Source of the DNA: Eoetvoesia sp035555955
GTDB taxonomy: Bacteria; Pseudomonadota; Gammaproteobacteria; Burkholderiales; Burkholderiaceae_B
Reading direction: 5' to 3'
NCBI RefSeq assembly: GCF_035555955.1
Contig: NZ_DATMGA010000021.1
Span: 1 to 64,000, forward strand
DNA: 64,000 nt
The translations under genes were made by a program, and so were the position numbers. Below, in pieces: positions 8,667 to 16,985 of the stretch (the first letter of the stretch is position 1; every line of letters begins with the position of its first letter). Under the pieces are notes generated by a model that had not been told where the DNA came from, searched no databases, and worked only from the letters and a program-made list of their open reading frames with translations.

Positions 8667-10058
8667 ATGGCAACGATTATACATAGCGAAAAACTGCAGG
8701 AAGGACGACAGATTGCCGAAACCTGCGTGCACTTCGGGTTCTGCACATCGGTCTGCCCGACCTATGTCCTGGACGGCGAAGAAAACGACTCGCCGCGGGG
8801 CCGGATAGCCTTGATCAAGGAGATGCTGGACTCGGGGGGCCAACCCAAGCCAACAACCGTCAAGCATCTGGATAGATGCCTTTCCTGCCTGTCCTGCGTC
8901 ACGACCTGCGCGGTAAGCGTCGACTATCGAAAGCTGATCGACACGGCCCGAGACTATATTGAGTCGTCCGGCGCGCGCAGCCGTCCGGAACGCATGCTAC
9001 GCAAAGCCTTGGCCTATATCTTGACGAGTCCGCGATTGCTGCGCTGGTCGCTGCGGCTGGCAAAACCCATTCACGGCCCGGCCGGTGGACTGCCGGGGCC
9101 GGCCGGCGCCCTGGCCAGGCTCTCCGGAGCCAGGGGGCTGAACGCCCTGGCCCGGCGCGGAAAAGGGGAAACGCCTTCCTTGCCTGAGGCAGCCACCCCC
9201 AGCCCCCCCGTAAAAAAAGTGGCCCTTCTGGATGGCTGTGCGCAATCCGTCCTTGGCGAAGAAATCAACGATGCGACGCGCCGACTGCTGGCGCGGCTGG
9301 GCGTGCAGGTGGTGGACTCCGGACTGGGCAGCGCCTGCTGCGGCGCATTGAGCCTGCATCTGGGCGATACGGCAAAAGCCACCAGCCAGGCCGAAATATT
9401 GATCGAACAATGGGATTCGCTGCTTTCCAGCAAGCAGATCGACGCCATTGTCGTGACGACCTCGGGCTGCGGTTCGGTCATCAGCCACTACCGCGACTTG
9501 TTTGCAAACGATCCCCTGCGCCTGGAGCGGGCCACCCGAGTGGAACGCGCCTGCCTGGACATCACCCAGCTTCTGACCCAAATACCGTTGCCCGTGAGCG
9601 ACAGGCATCTTGGCGCGCGCGTCGCCTACCATGACTCCTGCTCTCTCAAGCATGGCCAGAAAATCACGGCACAGCCGCGAGCCATTCTGAAAAAAGCCGG
9701 TTTCGCCGTCATGGACATCGCCGAGGCACATTTATGCTGCGGCTCGGCAGGCACCTACAACATTCTGCAACCCGAAATCGCGCAAAGGCTGGGCAAACGC
9801 AAAACAGACAATATCCGGGCCACGAATCCCGATGTCGTTGCCGCCGGCAACATGGGTTGCCTGATACAGATTTCCCTGTATGCCGAGACTCCCATTGCAC
9901 ACGTCGTGCAACTGATCGACTGGGCGACGGGCGGCCCGGCGCCGCGAGGCCTGGAATCATTCCAGCCGGTGGAAAAGCCGGTTCCACCGCCTTCCGAAGA
10001 GGCGTACCCGACGGCCGAACCCGTTTCCGAATCCGAAACCACCGACTTGCTCTGGTGA
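8667..10058 (+). CDS. GlcF-like iron-sulphur oxidoreductase subunit
   Basis: The 463-residue protein resembles the iron-sulphur subunit of glycolate oxidase (GlcF) and the LutA/GlpC group. The N-terminus has two [4Fe-4S] motifs: Cys20, Cys26, Cys30 in the first (the usual fourth Cys, position 23, is Phe: CVHFGFC) and Cys71, Cys74, Cys77, Cys81 in the second. Two C-terminal CCG domains carry SACCGALS (Cys224-225) and HLCCGSAGTYN. It should pass electrons from the partner flavoprotein to a quinone or membrane carrier. The flavoprotein starts six bases after its stop. The tail after residue 425 is Pro/Glu rich and outside the family core. Since the partner is not GlcD, the name glcF is not assigned. 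Confidence 0.85.
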   Translation: MATIIHSEKLQEGRQIAETCVHFGFCTSVCPTYVLDGEENDSPRGRIALIKEMLDSGGQPKPTTVKHLDRCLSCLSCVTTCAVSVDYRKLIDTARDYIESSGARSRPERMLRKALAYILTSPRLLRWSLRLAKPIHGPAGGLPGPAGALARLSGARGLNALARRGKGETPSLPEAATPSPPVKKVALLDGCAQSVLGEEINDATRRLLARLGVQVVDSGLGSACCGALSLHLGDTAKATSQAEILIEQWDSLLSSKQIDAIVVTTSGCGSVISHYRDLFANDPLRLERATRVERACLDITQLLTQIPLPVSDRHLGARVAYHDSCSLKHGQKITAQPRAILKKAGFAVMDIAEAHLCCGSAGTYNILQPEIAQRLGKRKTDNIRATNPDVVAAGNMGCLIQISLYAETPIAHVVQLIDWATGGPAPRGLESFQPVEKPVPPPSEEAYPTAEPVSESETTDLLW

Positions 10059-10064
10059 ACCATC

Positions 10065-11612
10065 ATGACCCTGTCAACCAACGCTACGCAAACCGGCTTC
10101 GAGGCATTTGTCCGACTCATCGCCGATGAACTCGGCCCCGATGCCATCACGACAAACGCCGATACCTTGCAACGCTACGGCGAGCACACCCTGCCCGGCC
10201 CCGACAATCCCCCGTCGGCGGTGATCTACCCCGGCTCCACGGACGACGTGCAGAAAATCGTGCGCGCCGCCAACACCCATCGGATCGAGCTGTTTCCCGT
10301 CAGCACGGGCCTGAACATCGGGCTGGGCACCAAATCGCCCATGCATGCCGGCCAGGTGGTCGTGGATCTGGGCCGGCGCATGAACCGCATTCTGGAAATC
10401 GACGAAGCCCTGGGCTATTGCGTCATCGAGCCGGGCGTCAGCTTCCAGGCCATGTATGACGAACTGCAAAATCGCAACAGCAAACTGATGATATCGCCCA
10501 CGGCGGGACCGCCCCAAGGCAGCTTGCTGGGCAATGCGCTGGACAAAGGCGGCGGCCAGGGGCCGGCAGCCGACCACTTCGGCATGACCTGCGGCATGGA
10601 AATCGTGCTCGGCAACGGCGAAATCATCCGCACCGGCGACGGCGGACTGCGGGCCGACGAAAGACTGAACTGGCATGTTTCGAAATACAGTTTCGGGCCT
10701 GCGCTGGACGGCCTGTTCGCGCAATCCAACTACGGCATCGCCACCCGCGCCGGAATGTGGCTGATGCCCCGGCCACCTCACATCGAACCGTTTTTCTTCG
10801 ACGCGCCCGACGACGGCGATCTCGGCGAAATCATCGAATTGGTTCGGCCGCTGAAACAAAACAACTTCGTGCCGACCCTGATACGCGTCGTCAACGACTT
10901 GTACCTGATTGCCGCCGAAGACGTGAACCCCGAATACGCCGCCACATCGGGCACCAGGCAGATCAGCGACGAAGCCCGCCGGGATCTACGGAAAAAACAC
11001 GGGCTGGGGGCATGGAATATTTCCGGCGCGCTCTACGGCGCCAGCAAAGAGGCCGTCGCCCCGCAACTGAACCGCCTGCGCGCCCATTTCGCAAAGTCGT
11101 CGAAAATACGCTATGTTCCTCCCGAGGAAGCCGACGGAATACCGGCCCTTGAAGTGGCTCGCGAAAACTATTACGGCAAGCCTTGCGACGGAGAATTGCG
11201 CATGCTCAAATGGCGGCCGGGCGGCGGCACCGCCTGGTTTCTGCCGGGCACGCCCATGATCGGAGAAATCGCCGACAGCTTCCAGCGGCAGGCCCGGGCA
11301 ATCTGCGAGCAACACGGCATGGAGTACCTGGTCTCGAACGTATGCGGTGCGCGCTTTGCCCGCAGCATCCACACCCTGGTCTTCAACCGGCGCGATCCCG
11401 ACGAAGCAGCCCGCGCCGACACCTGCTACCGCGCCCTGTCGGAATGCTACGCCAGCCGCGGGCTATCGGTGGGACGGGCGCCGACAAGGTACCAAAAGCT
11501 TCATCACGAACACCGCATGCCCGCCATCGTCGACGCCTGCTCCGCCATCAAGCAGGCCCTGGATCCCAACGGCGTCATTGCACCCGGGAAATACGGCATC
11601 GATCTGCCTTGA
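10065..11612 (+). CDS. FAD-binding oxidoreductase, VAO/4-cresol dehydrogenase-like
   Basis: The 515-residue flavoprotein belongs to the vanillyl-alcohol oxidase / PCMH family. The PP-loop FAD domain (about 45-240) includes FPVSTGLNIGLGTKSP and GGQGPAADHFGMTCGMEIVLG, and the C-terminal cap ends LDPNGVIAPGKYGI. It looks closer to 4-cresol or eugenol dehydrogenases than to the GlcD half of glycolate oxidase. Substrates in this subgroup are para-substituted phenols, but here the electron acceptor appears to be the adjacent GlcF-like protein rather than cytochrome c. The two genes form an operon divergent from an AraC regulator. I cannot tell whether FAD is covalently bound. Confidence 0.82.
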   Translation: MTLSTNATQTGFEAFVRLIADELGPDAITTNADTLQRYGEHTLPGPDNPPSAVIYPGSTDDVQKIVRAANTHRIELFPVSTGLNIGLGTKSPMHAGQVVVDLGRRMNRILEIDEALGYCVIEPGVSFQAMYDELQNRNSKLMISPTAGPPQGSLLGNALDKGGGQGPAADHFGMTCGMEIVLGNGEIIRTGDGGLRADERLNWHVSKYSFGPALDGLFAQSNYGIATRAGMWLMPRPPHIEPFFFDAPDDGDLGEIIELVRPLKQNNFVPTLIRVVNDLYLIAAEDVNPEYAATSGTRQISDEARRDLRKKHGLGAWNISGALYGASKEAVAPQLNRLRAHFAKSSKIRYVPPEEADGIPALEVARENYYGKPCDGELRMLKWRPGGGTAWFLPGTPMIGEIADSFQRQARAICEQHGMEYLVSNVCGARFARSIHTLVFNRRDPDEAARADTCYRALSECYASRGLSVGRAPTRYQKLHHEHRMPAIVDACSAIKQALDPNGVIAPGKYGIDLP

Positions 11613-11695
11613 TGACTGATCCAGGCTCCGGCCACCGCTGATGGATGGGTGGGATCGATCCAGGTTAAGGTTCGGCAGGAGGGGCTGCCCGGAAT

Positions 11696-12202
11696 CTATC
11701 GCGCAACGCCAGCAATGAACCGCAGCAAACGTCGCCCTTCGGCATGGGCTTCGGCCAATAAGCGATCCCAGTCATCCGGCGGATGGCCGCTTTCCAGCAT
11801 CTTGCGGAATACACGATAAGCGTCTTCGCTACTTTCGAAAGCCCGCTTGGTGCCTCCATTGTTGACCCAGGCGAACACGATTACCCGGCTTGCCGCGTGA
11901 TAGCGAAAGAACAACCGGTACTGCTGGAAAAACTTTGCGCGGAACCAGTGCTTGTGCTCCTCGCCAAGAGTACCTCCTTGGCGATACTCAGGCCTGCCCG
12001 GATCCTGCGGTATGGCCTCGAAGGCCAATTTCAGGATGGCAGCCAATCGCTTGCTGGCGTTCTTCTTGGTGTATCCGACAGGATCCTTTTGCTTGAAGAG
12101 CTCGACCTGTCGCGCCAACGCTTCGAGCTGCGCCAGAAACAACGGGTGCGCGAAAATCGTCCAGCCATGAATGACCAGAGGCGCCGGCTTGCCCGCACTC
12201 AT
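11696..12202 (-). CDS. yhaV: type II toxin YhaV
   Basis: The 168-residue protein matches YhaV, a RelE-superfamily ribosome-dependent mRNA endonuclease. Family features are IHGWTIFAHPLFLAQLEAL near the N-terminus, the basic core YRQGGTLGEEHKHWFRAKF, QYRLFFRY and VIVFAWVNN, and the C-terminal PPDDWDRLLAEA. Its ATG overlaps the antitoxin stop by four bases (12199-12202), the antitoxin-first order typical of prlF-yhaV. Length is normal (E. coli about 154). Confidence 0.93.
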   Translation of the reverse strand: MSAGKPAPLVIHGWTIFAHPLFLAQLEALARQVELFKQKDPVGYTKKNASKRLAAILKLAFEAIPQDPGRPEYRQGGTLGEEHKHWFRAKFFQQYRLFFRYHAASRVIVFAWVNNGGTKRAFESSEDAYRVFRKMLESGHPPDDWDRLLAEAHAEGRRLLRFIAGVAR

Positions 12203-12528
12203 TCATCGTCAGCCGACAGCGCAGCATCAAGATCCACGTCTACATCGCCGACCAGCGACTGAAGACGCTGGACGAAATTGGCGTCCACAATTTGCAGACG
12301 CTCGGGGTGACTGGCAATATCACGGGCCAGGAAGTCCAAGAATTGACCAAGTACTGGATCGTCGCCTTCGACGGCCTTGGCGCGAGTAAGCACCACCTCG
12401 CCATCGGGGCGGATCGTATAGTGGATTTTGTCGCGTTTGCTCAGCCGTAAAGCGCGGCGCACGGTTTCCGGCACCGTAGTCTGATAACGATCGGTGAGCG
12501 TGGATTCGACCTCGAGGGTGGTTGACAT
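12199..12528 (-). CDS. prlF: type II antitoxin PrlF (SohA), AbrB-fold
   Basis: The 109-residue protein has an N-terminal swapped-hairpin AbrB/SpoVT DNA-binding domain (LTDRYQTTVPETVRRALRL) and an acidic C-terminus (VDVDLDAALSADDE) that would bind the YhaV toxin. In E. coli PrlF both neutralises YhaV and represses the pair through its own operator; the palindromes upstream fit that. It is translationally coupled to yhaV by a four-base overlap. Confidence 0.93.
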   Translation of the reverse strand: MSTTLEVESTLTDRYQTTVPETVRRALRLSKRDKIHYTIRPDGEVVLTRAKAVEGDDPVLGQFLDFLARDIASHPERLQIVDANFVQRLQSLVGDVDVDLDAALSADDE

Positions 12529-12564
12529 AAGATTTCCGGCAGAACAAAGAATTCATAACATGAT

Positions 12565-12600
12565 AATGCAAACGCATTATTTAGGCAATGCAATTGCATT
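12565..12600. promoter_or_regulatory. double palindromic operator of prlF-yhaV
   Basis: Two 14-bp inverted repeats lie 37 to 72 bases upstream of the prlF start: AATGCAAACGCATT (12565-12578) and the perfect palindrome AATGCAATTGCATT (12587-12600). Their centres are 22 bp apart, about two helical turns, so two bound dimers would sit on the same face of the DNA. Autoregulation by PrlF is established for the family; the assignment to this site is inferred from position and symmetry. The remaining bases up to 12676 show nothing else. Confidence 0.65.
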
Positions 12601-12676
12601 ACTTATGTCTGCATCTACGCCCGGTTTGCGTCTGCGACCGCAATCTCGATATCACCCTCCCAAATCGACGGAGTGA

Positions 12677-13528
12677 CTAGGCTGCCCCCAGCAACGACAC
12701 GTGCCCTTCAGCAAGCGATGCCTCTACAAAGCGGACCCCGTCCCGCTCTCCGCAAGGATAGCGATTGAACAGCTCGATGTCGTGACCGGGGATCAGCCTT
12801 GCCAGATCCGCTCCGGCGACAGCCTTCATGTTCTTGAACTCGCGCAGCATATTCCACGGATTTCCCTGCGTATAGCCCGGGGGCCACATGCGGGCGAGGT
12901 TCTCGAACGTATAACAGCAATCGCCCGCGACGACGTACCCGCCCCGGGCGGTGGAAACCTCCACCCACTGGCTGCCGAAGGTATGCGTGTCCTTCGCAAG
13001 CCGGCAAGTCACCCCGTCGGCGATCTCGACGTCACCCTCCAGGAACTCGACCCGGCCGGCGTCGATGGCGCGCTCCAGCGTCGCGAAGTCATTCAGGTTC
13101 AACGACGAGAAGGCCCAGTCGGCCTTGGTCACCTTGGAGGTGTCGTGCTGATCGATCACCTGCTTCCAGGCGTCGTACTCGTAGCGCTGGAGGTAGATTC
13201 TGGCATTCGGAAAATTAAGAAAATTGCCCGCATGGTCGAAATGCATGTGCGTGAGCACGACCTTGCCGATGCTGTCGGGCGCATGGCCAAACCGCTGCAA
13301 CAGCAGGTCGCTGCGGACAAAGTTGGCAAAGCCGGCTCCTGTCATCGAGGCGGCGGCCTCGAAGCCGGTATCTACCAGCACATTTTCTCCGTCGAGCGAG
13401 CGCAGCAGGGTAACCAGCATCGGCGCATCGACCTTGCCACGGTTGCTGTGGATCGGCGAGCCGCTCAGAAAATCATAAGGCAGTTTGCCCATGGCATAGC
13501 AAAAACTCCAGATGCTCCAGTCAGTCAT
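12677..13528 (-). CDS. metallo-beta-lactamase-fold lactonase (AHL lactonase family)
   Basis: The 283-residue protein has the metallo-beta-lactamase fold with HMHFDHAGN (His94, His96, Asp98, His99), a later VVAGDCCYT aspartate and IPGHD histidine. This layout matches the AiiA/AttM N-acyl-homoserine-lactone lactonase-like group. The start at 13528 is chosen for GAAGGAG six bases upstream; more upstream ATGs (13546, 13558) would run into the preceding gene. It follows a binding protein on the same strand by only 14 bases, so it may open a lactone ring in a catabolic pathway rather than quench signals. Confidence 0.85.
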   Translation of the reverse strand: MTDWSIWSFCYAMGKLPYDFLSGSPIHSNRGKVDAPMLVTLLRSLDGENVLVDTGFEAAASMTGAGFANFVRSDLLLQRFGHAPDSIGKVVLTHMHFDHAGNFLNFPNARIYLQRYEYDAWKQVIDQHDTSKVTKADWAFSSLNLNDFATLERAIDAGRVEFLEGDVEIADGVTCRLAKDTHTFGSQWVEVSTARGGYVVAGDCCYTFENLARMWPPGYTQGNPWNMLREFKNMKAVAGADLARLIPGHDIELFNRYPCGERDGVRFVEASLAEGHVSLLGAA

Positions 13529-13542
13529 GTTGAACTCCTTCG

Positions 13543-14868
13543 TCATAAGGCCTGGCACGACACGCTTGCCCGCAAATCGGCCAGTAAGCAGTAGCTGCGG
13601 CGATACGCAAATCGCCCAGCCGGGCTATTGCGTCGGTCGCATGCACGCCGGAACCCCGGCCTACCGGCTCGCGGGATAGTGGTGAAAGTTCCCAGAACAG
13701 TGCCCGGATCCTTGACGTTTTCCACTTTGGCGAACTCGATGTTGTAGATTTCGTTGCCGATTTTCTCGGCGCGTCGCAAATAGACGTTCTGCACGATGTC
13801 GCGGGTTGCAGCGTCGATGCGGACCGGCCCGCGCGGGCTCACCCACGCCTGACCCTTCATCGCCTCGAGGAGCTGGTTCCCCGTGGCGTTGGGACCCGCC
13901 TTCTGGAGAGCCGTGTAGATCAGATGCATGCCGTCGTAGCCTCCAACGGACATCAAGTCGGGCCGCATGGAGTTATTGGTAAGCTTGCGAAAACCAGCGA
14001 CATAGGCCTTGTTCTCCGGCGAGTCATGGGCCGCCGAGTAATGGCCAGAAGTCACCACGCCAAGCGCTTCGTCGCCCATGGAGGGCAAAAGGTCGTCGTC
14101 GAGCAGCCCTCCCGTGGACGTAAGCTGGATGCCCGCATCGCGCAGCTTGCGTTCGCGGAACTGTTTCATCAGCGTGACACCCTGATTGGTTGGCAGGAAA
14201 ACAAAAAGTCCGTCGGGCTTCAAATCCTTGACGCGCTGCATGAAAGGCGAGAAATCGGGGTTGTCCTTTGGAATGCGTATCGACTCCAGAACCTTGCCCC
14301 CCGCATCGGTGTAGCGCTTGACGAAGGCCTTTTCAGAGTCGATACCCGGCCCGAAGTCCGAAACCAGAGTCACCATGGTTTTCATCCTTCCCTTCGGATC
14401 TTTGGCGGCCCATTCGGCCATGGGCGTGGTGACCTGGGCTTCCGTCATGGACGTGCGGACGATATACGGCGACTTGCTGACGATGGACGACGTGCTGGCG
14501 GCCATTACGACCATGGGCACCTTCGCCTGCGTGGCAACCGGGGCGGCTGCAAAGGCCAGCGGCGTCAACCCGAAGCCGGCCAGGACATCCACCCTTTCCT
14601 TCACGACCAGCTCCTGCGCCTGGCGCTTGGTCAATTCGGGCTGCACGCCACCGTCGTCTTTCAAAATCACCTGGATCTTGCGGCCAGCCACGACATCTCC
14701 ATGCTGTTTCATATACAAGCGAACGGCAGCATCGATCTGCTTTCCCGTCGAAGCGAAGGGCCCCGACATTGGGAGGATGAGTCCGATCTTGAACGGCTCC
14801 GCCGCATGCGTCGCCGCGGCGAACGCAAGACAGCCCAGCGCGAGCGCTGTTTTAAGCATTGCTTTCAT
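13543..14868 (-). CDS. branched-chain amino-acid-type ABC substrate-binding protein
   Basis: The 441-residue periplasmic protein is of the LivJ/Peripla_BP_6 fold. A signal peptide ends near THAAEP (residue 22), followed by FKIGLILPMSGPFASTGKQ. Relatives in Alcaligenaceae bind aromatic or carboxylic acids as well as amino acids. No permease or ATPase is adjacent. About the last 45 residues, after FTTIP, are Arg- and Cys-rich and do not look like the family end (usually about 390-400 residues), which suggests a recent frameshift or lost stop near 13680. It is collinear with the lactonase downstream and the isochorismatase-fold hydrolase upstream (71-bp gap). Confidence 0.87.
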   Translation of the reverse strand: MKAMLKTALALGCLAFAAATHAAEPFKIGLILPMSGPFASTGKQIDAAVRLYMKQHGDVVAGRKIQVILKDDGGVQPELTKRQAQELVVKERVDVLAGFGLTPLAFAAAPVATQAKVPMVVMAASTSSIVSKSPYIVRTSMTEAQVTTPMAEWAAKDPKGRMKTMVTLVSDFGPGIDSEKAFVKRYTDAGGKVLESIRIPKDNPDFSPFMQRVKDLKPDGLFVFLPTNQGVTLMKQFRERKLRDAGIQLTSTGGLLDDDLLPSMGDEALGVVTSGHYSAAHDSPENKAYVAGFRKLTNNSMRPDLMSVGGYDGMHLIYTALQKAGPNATGNQLLEAMKGQAWVSPRGPVRIDAATRDIVQNVYLRRAEKIGNEIYNIEFAKVENVKDPGTVLGTFTTIPRAGRPGFRRACDRRNSPAGRFAYRRSYCLLADLRASVSCQAL

Positions 14869-14939
14869 TCTATGTCTCCAATTGATTTTATTGGGTCACT
14901 GAAGCCGACTCCATGCCGCCACGCCGGCCTCGCCAGCAC

Positions 14940-15614
14940 TCACTTCAGCATTTCATCCAGCATTTCATCGGCCGTCACGACGTCGCCGAAGCTTTGGAAA
15001 ACCGTCGTGAAGCCTATTTGGTGGTCTTCCGGGTAACGCGCGGCGTTGGCGTCCCAGACCATCGCGACCCGGTAGTCGAGCATCATGGCGTCCCGGGCGG
15101 ACGTTTCGCAGCAAAAATTGGTTGCCACTCCGGTTATGGCGACATTCTTGATACCACGCGCCACAAGCTGTTCATGCAAGTCGGCCTTGCCCGGCAAAAA
15201 AGCACTGAACCGCGCCTTGCTGGCATAGATGTCGCCGGCCTGAGCCTCCAGATCGGGATGAAGGCGGTGGCCGTCGGCCCCCTCCGTAAGCTGGTCGCGA
15301 TGGCGCGCGCCCTGCTCCGGCAAAAAGAAATTGTCGTGATACAGCGGCCACAAGCTTTGGCCGTCCTTCCCCACTGTCATGCTGACCCATGCGACCACGC
15401 CGCCGCGGGCCCGAAAGCCCGCGGCCAGCCGGTTGATGGCCGGAATGATTTCGAGTGCGGGCGCCACGTCATCGACGTAGAATTTCTGCATGTCGATCAC
15501 CACCAACGCGCTTTCAACGGCATCGAAATGATCGAAAATACGCAGTCGACCGCGCTTCTTGGTTACCCGTTCGGCCACATAGCCTGGTACTTTGAAAGAC
15601 TGTGCAGCAGCCAT
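14940..15614 (-). CDS. isochorismatase-family cysteine hydrolase
   Basis: The 224-residue hydrolase has the isochorismatase fold with Asp41 (LVVIDMQKFYV), Lys133 (YASKARFSAF) and Cys168 (GVATNFCCETSARDA). It is in the branch of ureidoacrylate, maleamate or nicotinamidase-like amidohydrolases. The first gene of a minus-strand run hydrolase - binding protein - lactonase, it is divergent from the tandem-HTH LysR regulator (145-bp gap), its likely controller. Its sequence is clearly different from the isochorismatase-fold protein at 1089, so the two are not recent duplicates. Confidence 0.87.
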   Translation of the reverse strand: MAAAQSFKVPGYVAERVTKKRGRLRIFDHFDAVESALVVIDMQKFYVDDVAPALEIIPAINRLAAGFRARGGVVAWVSMTVGKDGQSLWPLYHDNFFLPEQGARHRDQLTEGADGHRLHPDLEAQAGDIYASKARFSAFLPGKADLHEQLVARGIKNVAITGVATNFCCETSARDAMMLDYRVAMVWDANAARYPEDHQIGFTTVFQSFGDVVTADEMLDEMLK

Positions 15615-15758
15615 CAGCTATTCCTTCCCCTGGTAGCGATCTTGAACCGCCATGATGTTTTGAAAATAAAATCGGACAAAAACAGCTTACGTGCGCGAAC
15701 AGTCGATGAACAGACGAAAATTGACCGTGGAACTATCGAAAACGCTTATAGGCCGACT

Positions 15759-16985
15759 ATGCTGGAGATAACCGGCCGCCCTCCGGCCAGCGAGGGGCTT
15801 CCCCTGTCTCTTCGCTATTTGCGGGCCTTCTACCAGGTTTGCCGCTGCGGCAGCGTTTCGGAAGCAAGCAAAACCCTGCGCCGGGCCCAATCGGCGGTGA
15901 CACGCGCCATTTCGCAGCTTGAAAGCGAGCTGGAGGCTCCCTTGTTCGAACGCTCGGTGCATGGCATGCTGCCCACGGAATTCGGTGATGCGTTGCTGAA
16001 CCGCGTGGAGCGAGCTTTTGCCTACATGGACACCGCCTTCCGGGAAATTACTGCATCCACGGGGCTCGGCAAGCATGCGCCCATCTACGATCTGCACATG
16101 ACCGAGCGCCAGTTGAACGTCCTGGTCGAACTGAGAAGCCAACGGCATATGGGTACTGTTGCCAGTGTCCTGGCCATTTCACAGCCGGCGGTAAGCCTGG
16201 CCTTGAGGAATATCGAACAGCTCGTTGGAATCCGGCTGTTCGAACGAACGGTACGCGGCATGCACCCTACGCCAGCCGGCGAAACACTCGTACGGCACTT
16301 GCGCCTGGCTTTGAACGAAATCAGGATCGCCGCCGACGAACTGGCTGCGATCCGAGGCGTCGAACAAGGTGAAATAAGGGTTGGCGCCTTGTCCCTGGGA
16401 AGCACCGATCTTTTACCCACGGCGGTCACACGGCTGCTGCGCAAACACCCCGGTTTGCGGGTCTCCACGACGGAGGGGCCTTTTGAAACGCTGGCCGCCG
16501 CTTTGCGCGGCGGCGAGATCGACTTCATCATCGGCGCCTTGCGGCCTCCGAAATATACGGAGGGGCTCTCCAGAGAGCCCCTGGCCGACGACGAAATGGC
16601 CATCGTCGCCCGCAGCGGGCATCCGTTGAGTCTAAGAAAACGCATTGGCTTTCACGATCTTGCCGGAGCGCAATGGGTCATGCCGCACAGGCATACATCC
16701 ACCCGGGCGCTGCTGGAAAGCGCGGCCGCCGCGCGGGGCGCCCCGGCGCCGGACGTCGCGCTGGAAACCACCGACCTGACCATCATCCGCGAAGTGCTTC
16801 TGGAAAGCGATATGATCACCGCCATTTCCCCGCGCCAACTGTCGCGCGAGATATCGGCGGGCATGCTCGCGCGGCTGCCCATCGCCCTGCCCGAAACGCT
16901 GCGCCAAATTGGCATGCTGCGGCGTGAAAACGATCACCCGTCGCCGGGAGCGAATTTACTGGCGGAGGAGATGCGCGCCGCCTAG
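15759..16985 (+). CDS. LysR-family regulator with two tandem HTH domains
   Basis: The 408-residue protein is about 100 residues longer than a normal LysR regulator because it carries two LysR HTH domains. The first (about 16-77) includes SVSEASKTLRRAQSAVTRAI and ends LFERSVHGMLPTEFG. The second (about 114-175) includes SVLAISQPAVSLALRNIEQ and ends LFERTVRGMHPTPAG. A single substrate-binding effector domain follows (about 190-400, GEIRVGALSLGST). The frame is open far upstream on the antisense of the hydrolase, so the ATG at 15759 is chosen by domain position. It is divergent from the isochorismatase-fold gene. The stop abuts the stop of the convergent dehydrogenase gene. Confidence 0.87.
   Translation: MLEITGRPPASEGLPLSLRYLRAFYQVCRCGSVSEASKTLRRAQSAVTRAISQLESELEAPLFERSVHGMLPTEFGDALLNRVERAFAYMDTAFREITASTGLGKHAPIYDLHMTERQLNVLVELRSQRHMGTVASVLAISQPAVSLALRNIEQLVGIRLFERTVRGMHPTPAGETLVRHLRLALNEIRIAADELAAIRGVEQGEIRVGALSLGSTDLLPTAVTRLLRKHPGLRVSTTEGPFETLAAALRGGEIDFIIGALRPPKYTEGLSREPLADDEMAIVARSGHPLSLRKRIGFHDLAGAQWVMPHRHTSTRALLESAAAARGAPAPDVALETTDLTIIREVLLESDMITAISPRQLSREISAGMLARLPIALPETLRQIGMLRRENDHPSPGANLLAEEMRAA

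Noticed and set aside
14913..15758. N-terminal extension of the tandem-HTH LysR frame
   Set aside because: The extension is antisense to the isochorismatase-fold gene; regulator similarity begins just after ATG 15759.
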